Shown: one piece after another, positions 16,279 through 25,013 of the stretch
Layout of the letters: every line of letters begins with the position of its first letter
How positions within the stretch are numbered: the first letter of the stretch is position 1
Source: Bacteroidales bacterium UBA6244
Lineage (GTDB): Bacteria > Bacteroidota > Bacteroidia > Bacteroidales > F082
Reading direction: 5' to 3'
DNA length: 36,774 nucleotides
Assembly: GCA_002440885.1 (NCBI GenBank)
Contig: DJVY01000059.1
Coordinates: 8,487-45,260, forward strand
Position numbers and translations under genes: made by a program
Notes under the pieces: model-generated
Seen by the model: the letters and a program-made list of their open reading frames with translations, nothing else
Database searches by the model: none
What the model was told of the DNA's origin: nothing

Positions 16279-17166
16279 ATGACATCAGAAATGAACTGTG
16301 TTTTATGCAAATCGAATAATGTTGAATTACTCTTTGAAACAAAAGACTATTTCCTCACGCAGGAACCGTTTTCGATATACCGTTGCGTGGATTGCAATTA
16401 TGCTTTTACCCATCCTATACCACCAATAAACCAACTAGAGAAATATTACAACTCGAATGATTACCTCTCACATACAGCTTCGGAAAAGGGGCTTCTAAAT
16501 AAACTATATCAATTACTCCGTGCGATTAACTTAAGAAGAAAAGAAGTGATAATAAGTACTTATTCAGATCCAGGGGAACTGCTCGATATCGGATGTGGCA
16601 CAGGAGAATTTCTAAATTATTGCCAGAGTAGAAATTGGTCGGTGACTGGTGTGGAACCAAACCAGAAAGCTCGTCAATTTGCAATGGAAGCCTACAACCT
16701 GACAGTCTATCCAGAAGAAAAGCTAACACAGCTTCCGAACGAATTTTATGACACCATCACACTTTGGCATGTCTTGGAACATGTTCCCGATTTCAACGAA
16801 AGAATAAACCAAATTAAAAAACTTACTAAACCTGATGGCACAATCCTATTGGCTCTTCCGAACATCGATTCACCTGATGCAAAAAAATATGGTGGGTTTT
16901 GGGCCGGACTTGATGTTCCAAGACACTTGCACCATTTTTCTCCCACTGCGATTTCTAAACTTGCCCGATTACATAAACTCGATTTGGTGAAATCCATTCC
17001 TATGAAGATGGACGCCTACTACGTAAGCCTTTTAAGCGAAAAGTATTTAAAGAACAAAATTCCATTTTTAAATGCTGCCATTAACGGCTTCAAATCAAAT
17101 CGGATTGCATCGAATAGCAATAATTTCTCGAGTATGATTTACGTTCTAAAAAAATCTAAATCATAA
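16279..17166 (+). CDS. Class I SAM-dependent methyltransferase with N-terminal zinc-ribbon-like motif
   Basis: A protein of about 295 residues. It opens with a CVLC...CVDC pair of CxxC motifs (Cys spaced like a small zinc ribbon), then a Rossmann methyltransferase core. The core shows LLDIGCGTGEFL (motif I), TGVEPNQKARQFA, TITLWHVLEHVPD and GTILLALPN. This resembles Methyltransf_23 proteins that modify small molecules or surface glycans. The substrate cannot be told from the sequence. I choose ATG 16279 (MTSEMNCVLC); the TTG at 16255 would translate the parS site into MFHVKQLQ. It lies between mnmG and the sensor kinase, four bases from the latter, so it is probably co-transcribed with both. 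Confidence 0.88.
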   Translation: MTSEMNCVLCKSNNVELLFETKDYFLTQEPFSIYRCVDCNYAFTHPIPPINQLEKYYNSNDYLSHTASEKGLLNKLYQLLRAINLRRKEVIISTYSDPGELLDIGCGTGEFLNYCQSRNWSVTGVEPNQKARQFAMEAYNLTVYPEEKLTQLPNEFYDTITLWHVLEHVPDFNERINQIKKLTKPDGTILLALPNIDSPDAKKYGGFWAGLDVPRHLHHFSPTAISKLARLHKLDLVKSIPMKMDAYYVSLLSEKYLKNKIPFLNAAINGFKSNRIASNSNNFSSMIYVLKKSKS

Positions 17167-17170
17167 TCCA

Positions 17171-20100
17171 ATGCAAAAATCCCGCAAATCCAGATTTTAC
17201 ACTTCCATATTGTACCTGCTACTGGCACTACTTATTGAGGCTGTTCTTCTGGTTTTCGGAAAGTCAATACTTGAATCCAAAAACAAATCAGATATCCAAG
17301 AAAGTTTGTCATATTTTATTGATATTCAATTTGATAAGCTTGTTTTGACTTCAAAGGAAATAGAAAATAGCATAGATAGGGAGGGTCATATTTCATGGGG
17401 AGCACTAAATGAAATAGCGCAAAATTCAGAGGTTTTTAGTGCTATTTCAAAAGATTCTGTTTGGCAATACTGGAATATTCAACACACCTCACTGGGATTT
17501 CCTCCAATATCGAATTCTCAGGGAGATACGATTGTCCAACTTAACAACGGATTTTACCTTGTCCACTTAAATATCACCGACAGTCTGAAAATTTATACTT
17601 TTTCTCTTCTGTCAAATCACTACAAGGTTAGAAATGACTTGCTGTTAAATGAACAGACTTCAGTAGAACATATCGCAGGAACATTTACAACAACAGAGCA
17701 AAAGAGTCAGGGTTTATCAAGTGCCATACGATTGTCCAAAAACAAAATTTACGATTTATTTTTCATACCTTCCTCCGCATTTATTGTATCGGAAAATACC
17801 CAAGCCATTTTTCTCCTTCTTCACTTGTTAGCCTATACTTTGTTGGTGTTCTTTTTGTCGAAAGCCATCCTTTTCAATTTTGCTCTGGAGAAACTACCAA
17901 AAAACAGGTTTTTACTCTTTCTTGCTTCCCTATTTCTTATTCGAATTATTGATCAATACTTCAACATAACACAATCCATACTCCTGATTCCCGTCTTAAA
18001 GCATCCTTTTTCAGAAACATTTGCTTCGGATACACTTTTAAACATTATCACAAATACCTTTATTCTATTTCTGGCTTGGGTAGTTCTTAAAAAAGTCATC
18101 CGTTCAAAAGGGTCGACTATCTCACCAGGCTACTCCAAAACGATTCTTTTTGTATTCATTGTGGTCTATTTCGCGCTGGGCGCACATCTGACCTATGAAA
18201 TTTTCTTAAACAATAACATTAGTATAAGTCCTTTTAACCTACTTGAGCTGCCTTCTTCCTGGCCATTATATTCTTATCTTTTCTTGTTTTCGTGCGGACT
18301 TTTTGTATCGCTATCCATTTTCTTCGACATCAAAGTGCACCATCTCAGCAAGGCTTTTACAATAACCTCCGTTGCCATAGTTGGTAGTCTTTGCTTGTTG
18401 CACCTTATTATTACGGGTACATTTTTTGTATTGCTCGGCTTCACAGTAACTACACTCATTTTCGCGCTTTCTTCCATCAACTCAATAAACAGATCAGGCA
18501 TCACTCAAACAATAATACTCCTTTTTATTTTGTCGTCGCTGAGTTGGTTACTAAACCAAATGGCAATCAATTACAAAGAAAAAGAGATGCAAAAGTTTAC
18601 GGCTATAATGCTTTCACAAAAACGCGAACCGTTACTCGAGCATAATTTCAATAAACTACTTACCAAACTTTCGCAAGACAAAATGCTCTTAGACTCTGAT
18701 AGCATCTACGATCAGGAAAACCTCAACGAAACAATACAATACATCCAGCACAGATACCTAGATTCGGCCTTCAAAGTAAATGACATTCAAATAACGATTT
18801 GTGATTCAACTGATTTTCTGGATATTCCGGGCGAAGAAGACCTTATTGGCTGCCATGCCTACTTCAGAGAGCTTATTAAATTCTCAGGCAAAGAAATCAA
18901 TGACTCCACGCTATACTTAATCAACACCCCAACAGAAAACATCTATTATTTGGGTGTATTTAAAATCCCGGGAAAGATTACCTCAAAAACCATTTACTTC
19001 GAATTTGTATCATCATATGCTCCCGAAGGATTAGGGTATCCTGAACTTTTAATCGACAAACAATTTCAAGCCTACAGTTTGACTAACACCTCATATGCAC
19101 GCTATTATGGCGGAACCCTGGGTTATAAATTCGGAGATTTCAAGTATCCTATATTACTTTCACAAGGCAATTTCACAGCATTCAAAGAAGGATATTTTTC
19201 CTACAATATGTTTCACCACTATGCTATAACTACATTTGGTCAGGAGACTATTATAGTAAGCGTTCCGAAAAAATCTGTCAGCATGCTGCTTTTTCCGTTC
19301 TCTATGTTCTTTCTAATCTATTTATTTGCAACCGGACTAGCCTATTTAATCTATTTTTCCATTAAAAAAACCTCGCCTTTTTCCATCACTTTAAAAACAA
19401 AATTGCAGGTATTTACCATCGCCACCATCATTATTACCACGATACTTCTGGCTACTGTAACGCTTGTTTTTATGCAAAGCAATACGCGTGAAAACACAAA
19501 AAAGCAGTTAGAAGAAAAAACGTACTCCGTTTATATCGAACTTCAACATAAGTTAGGCGATCGAATAGAGTTTACTCAAGAAGAAAGTCTGTTGCTCCAG
19601 GAATTGCTCAAGAAATTTTCGTTGGTATTCTTTTCTGACATTAACCTTTACGAGCCTTCCGGCAAGCTTGTCGCGACTTCAAGGCCAGAAATGGAACAAA
19701 AAGGATTGCTTTCAAACATGGTAAACCCACAGGCCTATAAAGCCTTGATAATAGATCACCAATTGTCGTTTATCACGATTGAGAAAATTGGGAAAATGCC
19801 CTATTTTTCAGCCTATCTTCCGTTATATCTTTCAGGAAATCAACCGGCTGCTATCATCAACCTGCCCTATTTTGCTCGTCAAACAGAAATCAATAAATCG
19901 TTTAGTATACTATTGGCCAACTTTATCAATCTGGCAGTTATATTCGGATTTCTGGGCATAATTATTTCAATTATCATTTCAAAAGTAATAACCAGACCAT
20001 TATCATTGCTTCAACTGAAAATGTCAGAAATTGAAATAGATAAACCAAATGAACCTATATTTTGGCCTAATAAAGATGAAATTGGCACTTTAATAGAGCA

Positions 20101-20830
20101 ATACAATAAAATGGTGGAGAAGCTGGAACTAAGTGCAACCCTGATTAAAGATTCAGAACGCGAAAAAACCTGGCGTGAAATGGCACGACAAGTGGCACAC
20201 GAAATTAAAAATCCACTCACGCCAATGAAACTTAATGTGCAATACCTTGAAAAAGCCTATCGCGAAAAACAACCGGATTTCGATTTGAAATTAGCTACCA
20301 CCACACAATCTTTGATCGATCAGATTGAAACCCTTAACAATGTGGCTGATATGTTTAGCGAAATGGCCACTTTTCAAAATAAAACCTATGCTCCTGTTGA
20401 CTTGGTAAAACTGCTGAAAGGAGTTAGCGAGTTATTCACACATCACACCGAAATCAAGTTTATTACCAATTTCCCGAATTCTTGTTGTATGATAAATGTT
20501 GTTGAAAAAGACATCATCAGAATGCTTAACAACCTCTTAAAGAACGCTGTACAATCGTTTACCAACCAAAAAGAAAAATTGATTAAAATTGATTGCCGTT
20601 GCGATGAAAATGAGGTTGCTCTAACAATTAGCGACACCGGAAAAGGAATGAGTGATCAGGTACAAGCCAATATCTTCAAGCCCTATTTTACCACCAAATC
20701 AAGTGGAACCGGACTGGGATTGGCTATTGTAAAATCGATAGTTAACGAAAACAATGGCGAAATTGAATTCCACTCGATGACAGGAAAAGGGACTACATTT
20801 ACTCTCCGGTTTCCACTTATCAAACGTTAA
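17171..20830 (+). CDS. Large NtrY-like sensor histidine kinase with multi-pass membrane sensor region
   Basis: A 1219-aa membrane kinase. A first membrane helix (about 10-30) precedes an extracytoplasmic domain. A bundle of seven or eight helices follows (about 212-460), then a second extracytoplasmic region (about 460-700), helices near 703-730 and 745-768, another sensor loop and a last helix near 911-940. HAMP is at about 935-985. The DHp domain has REMARQVAHEIKNPLTPMKL with phosphoacceptor His1010. The ATPase domain has NNLLKNAVQSF, ISDTGKGMS and GTGLGLAIVKSIV, so it looks catalytically intact. The HExKNPLTPM H-box is typical of NtrY. No response regulator is encoded in the window. It ends the long plus-strand run. 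Confidence 0.92.
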   Translation: MQKSRKSRFYTSILYLLLALLIEAVLLVFGKSILESKNKSDIQESLSYFIDIQFDKLVLTSKEIENSIDREGHISWGALNEIAQNSEVFSAISKDSVWQYWNIQHTSLGFPPISNSQGDTIVQLNNGFYLVHLNITDSLKIYTFSLLSNHYKVRNDLLLNEQTSVEHIAGTFTTTEQKSQGLSSAIRLSKNKIYDLFFIPSSAFIVSENTQAIFLLLHLLAYTLLVFFLSKAILFNFALEKLPKNRFLLFLASLFLIRIIDQYFNITQSILLIPVLKHPFSETFASDTLLNIITNTFILFLAWVVLKKVIRSKGSTISPGYSKTILFVFIVVYFALGAHLTYEIFLNNNISISPFNLLELPSSWPLYSYLFLFSCGLFVSLSIFFDIKVHHLSKAFTITSVAIVGSLCLLHLIITGTFFVLLGFTVTTLIFALSSINSINRSGITQTIILLFILSSLSWLLNQMAINYKEKEMQKFTAIMLSQKREPLLEHNFNKLLTKLSQDKMLLDSDSIYDQENLNETIQYIQHRYLDSAFKVNDIQITICDSTDFLDIPGEEDLIGCHAYFRELIKFSGKEINDSTLYLINTPTENIYYLGVFKIPGKITSKTIYFEFVSSYAPEGLGYPELLIDKQFQAYSLTNTSYARYYGGTLGYKFGDFKYPILLSQGNFTAFKEGYFSYNMFHHYAITTFGQETIIVSVPKKSVSMLLFPFSMFFLIYLFATGLAYLIYFSIKKTSPFSITLKTKLQVFTIATIIITTILLATVTLVFMQSNTRENTKKQLEEKTYSVYIELQHKLGDRIEFTQEESLLLQELLKKFSLVFFSDINLYEPSGKLVATSRPEMEQKGLLSNMVNPQAYKALIIDHQLSFITIEKIGKMPYFSAYLPLYLSGNQPAAIINLPYFARQTEINKSFSILLANFINLAVIFGFLGIIISIIISKVITRPLSLLQLKMSEIEIDKPNEPIFWPNKDEIGTLIEQYNKMVEKLELSATLIKDSEREKTWREMARQVAHEIKNPLTPMKLNVQYLEKAYREKQPDFDLKLATTTQSLIDQIETLNNVADMFSEMATFQNKTYAPVDLVKLLKGVSELFTHHTEIKFITNFPNSCCMINVVEKDIIRMLNNLLKNAVQSFTNQKEKLIKIDCRCDENEVALTISDTGKGMSDQVQANIFKPYFTTKSSGTGLGLAIVKSIVNENNGEIEFHSMTGKGTTFTLRFPLIKR

Positions 20831-20852
20831 ATCAGGATAATTAAATCAAAAT

Positions 20853-20893
20853 CCGACAAACATAAAATCAGGTCAAATAACTACATTTGTCGG
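20853..20893. repeat. Inverted repeat around the flippase promoter
   Basis: CCGACAAA (20853-20860) and TTTGTCGG (20886-20893) are exact 8-bp inverted arms 25 bases apart. The right arm overlaps the -7 box and expected transcription start. It could be an operator or chance. Confidence 0.3.
20882..20889 (+). promoter_or_regulatory. Putative -7 box (TACATTTG) of the flippase gene
   Basis: It matches TAnnTTTG and lies ten bases before the ATG at 20900, so the transcript would be almost leaderless. No -33 TTG is visible. Confidence 0.45.
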
Positions 20894-20899
20894 GTGAAA

Positions 20900-22387
20900 A
20901 TGTCAACTAATCCAATCAAACGGTTAGCCGGCGAAACGGCTATTTATGGTCTGGGCACGATGGTTCCCCGATTTCTGAACTATTTGCTGGTGCCATTTTA
21001 TACCATCCTGGTTTTCAATCAGGCGGAATATGGTCAAATTACTGTGCTTTACAGCTGGGTAGCTCTTTTACTCGTGCTGCTGACCTACGGCATGGAAACA
21101 GCCTATTTCAGGTATGTTTCAAAAAGCGACAACCCACAGGAGGTGTTTAATACAACATCGACTTCGATACTAATCACCTCGTTGCTATTCATCGTTTCCA
21201 TTATTGTTTTTGTAAAACCGATAGCACGTGTTATTGATTATCCAGCAAATAAAGAATACATTATACTCATTGGGCTGATCATTGCGCTGGATGCGCTAGC
21301 CGCCATACCTTTTGCACAACTCCGATACCAAAACAAAGCACGAAAGTTCGCTACAATCCGAATATTGAGCGTTTTGATTACCATTGCACTCAACTTGTTG
21401 TTTTTGTACGTAATACCCACCCTGGCCGGGAAAAATACTTCAACCCTCCCCTTTTACCAAAGTACAAATCTGGTAGCTTTTGTATTTATCGCGAACATGC
21501 TCGGAAGTCTGGTAACCTTGCTGCTTTTATTGCCGGAAATAAAAGGATATAAACCTAGGATTAACAAGGTTTTATTAAAACAACTATTGGTCTATGGATT
21601 GCCGGTATTGGTAATTTCACTTACATCCATGATCAACGAAGTGGCCGACAAAATCATGCTTAAATACTTGCTACCCGACCCGACCACAGCAGATGCCCAA
21701 CTCGGAATTTACAGCGCAAGCTATAAATTAGCCATTATTATGATGCTCTTCATCCAAATGTTCAGATATGCCGCTGAACCATTCTTTTTCGCGGAATCGG
21801 GCAAGAAAGATGCAAAAAGAAATTACAGTAAAGTACTCACCTATTTTGTGCTTTTCTGTTGGTTGATATTTCTTGGGGTATTACTCTTTTTAGACCTTTT
21901 TAAGTATTTCATCGGACCGGCCTTTTGGGCGGGTTTGGCCATTGTTCCAATCATTCTGGCGGCTAAATTGTTTCTGGGTGTATTTTATAACCTTTCGGTT
22001 TGGTATAAGCTCACCAACAATACGCTGTATGGTGCTTTAATTGCCGTAGCCGGAAGCCTTATTACAATCGCATTAAACTTAATACTGATCCCGAAATACG
22101 GTTACATGGGAGCAGCCTGGGCTAATTTTGCATGCTATTTCTTCATTATGATGGTTTCCTTTATCTGGGGTCGACGGGTTTACAAAATAAACTATGAATA
22201 CTTAAAACTTATCCTTTACTCGGTTTTGGCGGTAATTCTATACACTATTTCGCTTCAGACAACCGAATGGGAATTTCTTTCCAGAATAATATTCAATACC
22301 CTACTTTTATCATCGTTTGTTTTCACGGCCTATATTTTTGAGGTCAGAAATAACAAGAAACAGAATAAACCAACTCATGTGCAGTAA
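20900..22387 (+). CDS. Polysaccharide/lipid-linked oligosaccharide flippase (Wzx/MATE-like)
   Basis: A protein of about 495 residues with some 12-14 membrane helices, starting at ATG 20900 (MSTNPIKRLAGETAIYGLGTM) rather than the GTG two codons earlier. The opening GETAIYGLGTMVPRFLNYLLVPFYT and the following EYGQITVLYSWVALLLVLLTYGMETAYFRY are typical of the MVF/Wzx polysaccharide-synthesis family, which moves lipid-linked sugars across the inner membrane. YGYMGAAWANFACYF near the C-terminal third is also characteristic. There is no glycan biosynthesis cluster around it, so it acts with genes elsewhere. Stand-alone copies like this are common in Bacteroidetes. The exact substrate is unknown. 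Confidence 0.9.
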   Translation: MSTNPIKRLAGETAIYGLGTMVPRFLNYLLVPFYTILVFNQAEYGQITVLYSWVALLLVLLTYGMETAYFRYVSKSDNPQEVFNTTSTSILITSLLFIVSIIVFVKPIARVIDYPANKEYIILIGLIIALDALAAIPFAQLRYQNKARKFATIRILSVLITIALNLLFLYVIPTLAGKNTSTLPFYQSTNLVAFVFIANMLGSLVTLLLLLPEIKGYKPRINKVLLKQLLVYGLPVLVISLTSMINEVADKIMLKYLLPDPTTADAQLGIYSASYKLAIIMMLFIQMFRYAAEPFFFAESGKKDAKRNYSKVLTYFVLFCWLIFLGVLLFLDLFKYFIGPAFWAGLAIVPIILAAKLFLGVFYNLSVWYKLTNNTLYGALIAVAGSLITIALNLILIPKYGYMGAAWANFACYFFIMMVSFIWGRRVYKINYEYLKLILYSVLAVILYTISLQTTEWEFLSRIIFNTLLLSSFVFTAYIFEVRNNKKQNKPTHVQ

Positions 22388-22401
22388 TTGCAAATACTTC
22401 T

Positions 22402-22409
22402 TACCTTTG
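22402..22409 (+). promoter_or_regulatory. Putative -7 box (TACCTTTG) of the 22455 gene
   Basis: It matches TAnnTTTG, 45 bases before the ATG at 22455 and just after the flippase stop codon. The -33 element is not clear. Confidence 0.45.
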
Positions 22410-22454
22410 GCAAACAAATTCAAAAAAAATTAATCGAAATAAAATACAACAGAT

Positions 22455-23072
22455 ATGTTTTCATTCTTCGGTAAATCAAAAAAGAAACCCCCGACAAAGA
22501 ATTCATCCTTCTATTACAGGGAAAATCTTATTCAAAACTATGGGGATATAAAAAAAATATATGCTGAAACCGGAGGGTTTAAAACAAGTCATCCTGTTCA
22601 ATTTCAGGGTAAAGCGTTAAACAAAATTACACCGGACACCCTTGAAAAGATCATGGGTGATGTATCATTTATTCTTGACCATGAACCGGAAATGCCCGGA
22701 CATCAGGTTTTCTTTTTTAGAAAAAATGCAGATGTTTTTAAATTACTCCTTCAGGTACATTTCTATAAAAACATCTTTATTCTGGCTTCCACAAAAGTAA
22801 CTACAGAAGCCATTTTGAACGAAAATCAAAAGAAAATTATTATCAGTCAGTTAATGAAGCATTACCCTGATCTGGAAATCCCATCAGGTATTTTTGAATT
22901 TAGCTTTTCTGACGAAAATGGTGATTTGGTTTACACCAAGGATGAGGTATATCTCTACCTCAACTATCGTCCGGGTGAACTAAAACCAAAGGAATTGAAG
23001 CAACTGATTTCGGATAATGATTCTTCTAATCAAAACAAGTCCGGAGAAGAGACACTTGATAAGTTTATCTGA
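22455..23072 (+). CDS. Conserved-looking hypothetical protein, 205 aa
   Basis: I do not recognise the family. It is soluble, with no signal peptide. It has a basic N-terminus (MFSFFGKSKKKPP), then a mixed alpha/beta region with QVFFFRKNADVFKLLLQVHFYKNIFILASTKV and a strand-rich end (GIFEFSFSDENGDLVYTKDEVYLYLNYRPGEL). The last 25 residues are polar and probably disordered. It lies between the flippase and hemW on the same strand, 46 bases before hemW, and probably shares a transcript with hemW. A TACCTTTG box 45 bases upstream supports a transcription start here. Clean ATG and the lack of competing frames support it as a real gene. Confidence 0.75.
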   Translation: MFSFFGKSKKKPPTKNSSFYYRENLIQNYGDIKKIYAETGGFKTSHPVQFQGKALNKITPDTLEKIMGDVSFILDHEPEMPGHQVFFFRKNADVFKLLLQVHFYKNIFILASTKVTTEAILNENQKKIIISQLMKHYPDLEIPSGIFEFSFSDENGDLVYTKDEVYLYLNYRPGELKPKELKQLISDNDSSNQNKSGEETLDKFI

Positions 23073-23118
23073 TTCTAATTTATAAATATCTCAATATCTA
23101 TCCAATATATTCCATCCT

Positions 23119-24252
23119 ATGGCGGGTCTCTATATTCATATTCCGTTTTGCCGCCAAAAGTGTCATTACTGTAACTTCTACACGGTGATTTCACAAAGAT
23201 ACCGAAAACAGTTTATTTCGGCATTAAAGCATGAATTGGAACTACAGAAAAACTACCTCGAAAATCAACAAGTCAACACCATCTATTTTGGCGGAGGTAC
23301 ACCGTCGATGCTTTCAACGAACGAAATAATCAGCCTCATCGATACCGTTTCTTTAAATTATAATGTAAATTCAGATGTCGAGATTACGCTGGAAGCAAAT
23401 CCTGATGATCTTTCTTCCGACTATCTTCGACAGATAAAAAATGAAACCCCGATTAACAGGTTTAGTTTAGGTGTACAATCATTTTATGATGACGATCTGG
23501 CATATCTTAACCGCATTCATAATGGAAAACATGCCCGAAATGCTATTTACGAAGCACTAAAACTTGGGTTTAACAACCTGACCATCGATTTAATTTACGG
23601 TATTCCAACCCTTACAAACGAAAAATGGAAAACCAATTTACAAACCTTTTTCGACTTCGGCCTGCCGCATCTCTCTTCGTATGCTTTAACGGTAGAACCA
23701 AAAACCAATCTTCAGGTGTTAATTGATAAACAAAAAATTGCCCCAACTCTTGAAGATCAAACCGTTGATCATTTTGAAATCCTACTTGAACAAACAGAAA
23801 AAAAAGGGTTTATCCATTATGAAATATCCAATTTTGCCTTACCCGGCTATTATTCAAAACATAACAGCATTTATTGGCTTGGAGGTCATTACGTTGGAGT
23901 TGGTCCTTCGGCACACTCGTTTAATGGAAAAACCCGCCAGTGGAATGTAAAAAGCATGAAACAATATTGCGAGGCGCAAATTATTGACCAAATCGTGCTG
24001 GAAAAAGAACAACTTACAACTGAGCAACAATACAACGAATACGTAATGACGAGCCTGCGTACCTCATGGGGTTGTGATACTGAGCATATTTACAATGTTT
24101 TTGGAGAGAAATACGCCCGGTTTTTTACCGAAAAAGTAGAACAGTACATCCGGAAAAATCAGATTCAGCAAGTAAAAAGCATCTATAAATTAACCCATGC
24201 CGGCAAGCTATTTGCTGACGGCATAGCTGCGGGGCTATTTCACGACTTTTAA
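23119..24252 (+). CDS. hemW: Radical SAM heme chaperone HemW
   Basis: A 377-aa radical SAM protein of the HemN-like group. The cluster motif CRQKCHYCNF has three Cys (11, 15, 18) for the 4Fe-4S-SAM site. It lacks the fourth Cys that true coproporphyrinogen dehydrogenase HemN carries, so the heme chaperone HemW is the better call. Further marks are YFGGGTPSML, EITLEANPDDL, NRFSLGVQSF, LTIDLIYGIP and the C-terminal HemN_C region with YEISNFALPGYYSKHN and GVGPSAHSF. Length matches HemW. Its 3' end overlaps the convergent 62-aa gene by 18 bases. Confidence 0.94.
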   Translation: MAGLYIHIPFCRQKCHYCNFYTVISQRYRKQFISALKHELELQKNYLENQQVNTIYFGGGTPSMLSTNEIISLIDTVSLNYNVNSDVEITLEANPDDLSSDYLRQIKNETPINRFSLGVQSFYDDDLAYLNRIHNGKHARNAIYEALKLGFNNLTIDLIYGIPTLTNEKWKTNLQTFFDFGLPHLSSYALTVEPKTNLQVLIDKQKIAPTLEDQTVDHFEILLEQTEKKGFIHYEISNFALPGYYSKHNSIYWLGGHYVGVGPSAHSFNGKTRQWNVKSMKQYCEAQIIDQIVLEKEQLTTEQQYNEYVMTSLRTSWGCDTEHIYNVFGEKYARFFTEKVEQYIRKNQIQQVKSIYKLTHAGKLFADGIAAGLFHDF

Positions 24253-24423
24253 GGACTTCGGACTAGCAAGGGTAACCAGATAACCCACAAGGGGAGTAAA
24301 CATCATAGAAATAAAAAACGACCATTGTACGCCTATTTTTTTCTTCTTACCCAGGTTCTCTGAAACCACAAGCGAGAAAATATACCACAACAGAAAGGTA
24401 ATTATTACAATATACTCATACAT
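24235..24423 (-). CDS. Small two-helix membrane protein
   Basis: A 62-aa protein with two hydrophobic segments (about 3-21 and 33-53) separated by the basic turn GKKKK. It begins three bases after the stop of the PepSY-TM gene and shares its strand, so it is probably the last gene of that small operon. The ATG is clean. It overlaps the end of hemW by 18 bases on the opposite strand. Small proteins of this shape with a KKKKIG linker are common in Bacteroidetes. I cannot assign a function. Spacing and the lack of another explanation for this stretch support it. Confidence 0.6.
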   Translation of the reverse strand: MYEYIVIITFLLWYIFSLVVSENLGKKKKIGVQWSFFISMMFTPLVGYLVTLASPKSLKVVK

Positions 24424-24426
24424 AAC

Positions 24427-24981
24427 CTAGTAAAAATAGATAAATAAATAAACCAATGGAATCAGTATTCCTAGAATGGCCATCCACGCCCCACGACCTG
24501 TAATCCCGGTTTCGCCTCTGGGAATAAAAAGTCCGGAAAGGGCAAGAACAATTAGGCCGCCGGCATAAATATCAGAGAACCATGTCCAGTATTTTATCGG
24601 ATTGTAATGCAAATAGTTAACCTCTCTGAAAAGAGGTCGGCGGGTAGTTTTTTCAATGAGCCCCTCACCTGTTTCCAGGTTAAAATAAACCGTTCCCCCA
24701 TCGATAAAAACTTTCAGAAATGTTTCATCAGGGAAATAATGGCTTTTATAAGCATCTGACTCGCCTATATCGTCGAGCCACGAAAGAATGATGGTTTTAT
24801 CAGGTTTTGAATTGATGGTTTCAACCTGAATTTCTTCCGCGGTAACTACATAATTAGGATTCCAGTCTTTTATGTGGTTGATGGCAATTCCAGAAATGGC
24901 GTAAATAAGCGTCATGCCAAAAAACAGATATCCAAAATCGCGGTGAACCACCCGATTCCACTTCCTCCATTTAAAATTCAT
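24427..24981 (-). CDS. PepSY-associated transmembrane helix protein
   Basis: A 184-aa inner-membrane protein. It opens with KWRKWNRVVHRDFGYLFFGMTLIYAISGIAINH, the characteristic first helix of PepSY-TM proteins with its WNRxxHRxxG pattern. A periplasmic PepSY-like domain of about 90 residues follows (YFNLETGEGLIEKTTRRPLFREVNYLHY), then two C-terminal helices (about 138-153 and 164-183). Larger relatives act in siderophore-iron reduction; this short form resembles the PepSY_TM_like_2 group of unknown role. It lies 32 bases after the OB-fold-like lipoprotein gene and three bases before the 62-aa gene. A cassette role in envelope redox or metal handling is inference. Confidence 0.8.
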   Translation of the reverse strand: MNFKWRKWNRVVHRDFGYLFFGMTLIYAISGIAINHIKDWNPNYVVTAEEIQVETINSKPDKTIILSWLDDIGESDAYKSHYFPDETFLKVFIDGGTVYFNLETGEGLIEKTTRRPLFREVNYLHYNPIKYWTWFSDIYAGGLIVLALSGLFIPRGETGITGRGAWMAILGILIPLVYLFIYFY

Positions 24982-25013
24982 AAATAAACCTTGTAAGAAT
25001 ACCTTGATATTGT

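Noticed and set aside
21226..21241. Third parS candidate containing CACGTG
   Set aside because: The bases around CACGTG do not follow the parS arms (GCACGTGTTATT), so it does not fit the consensus.
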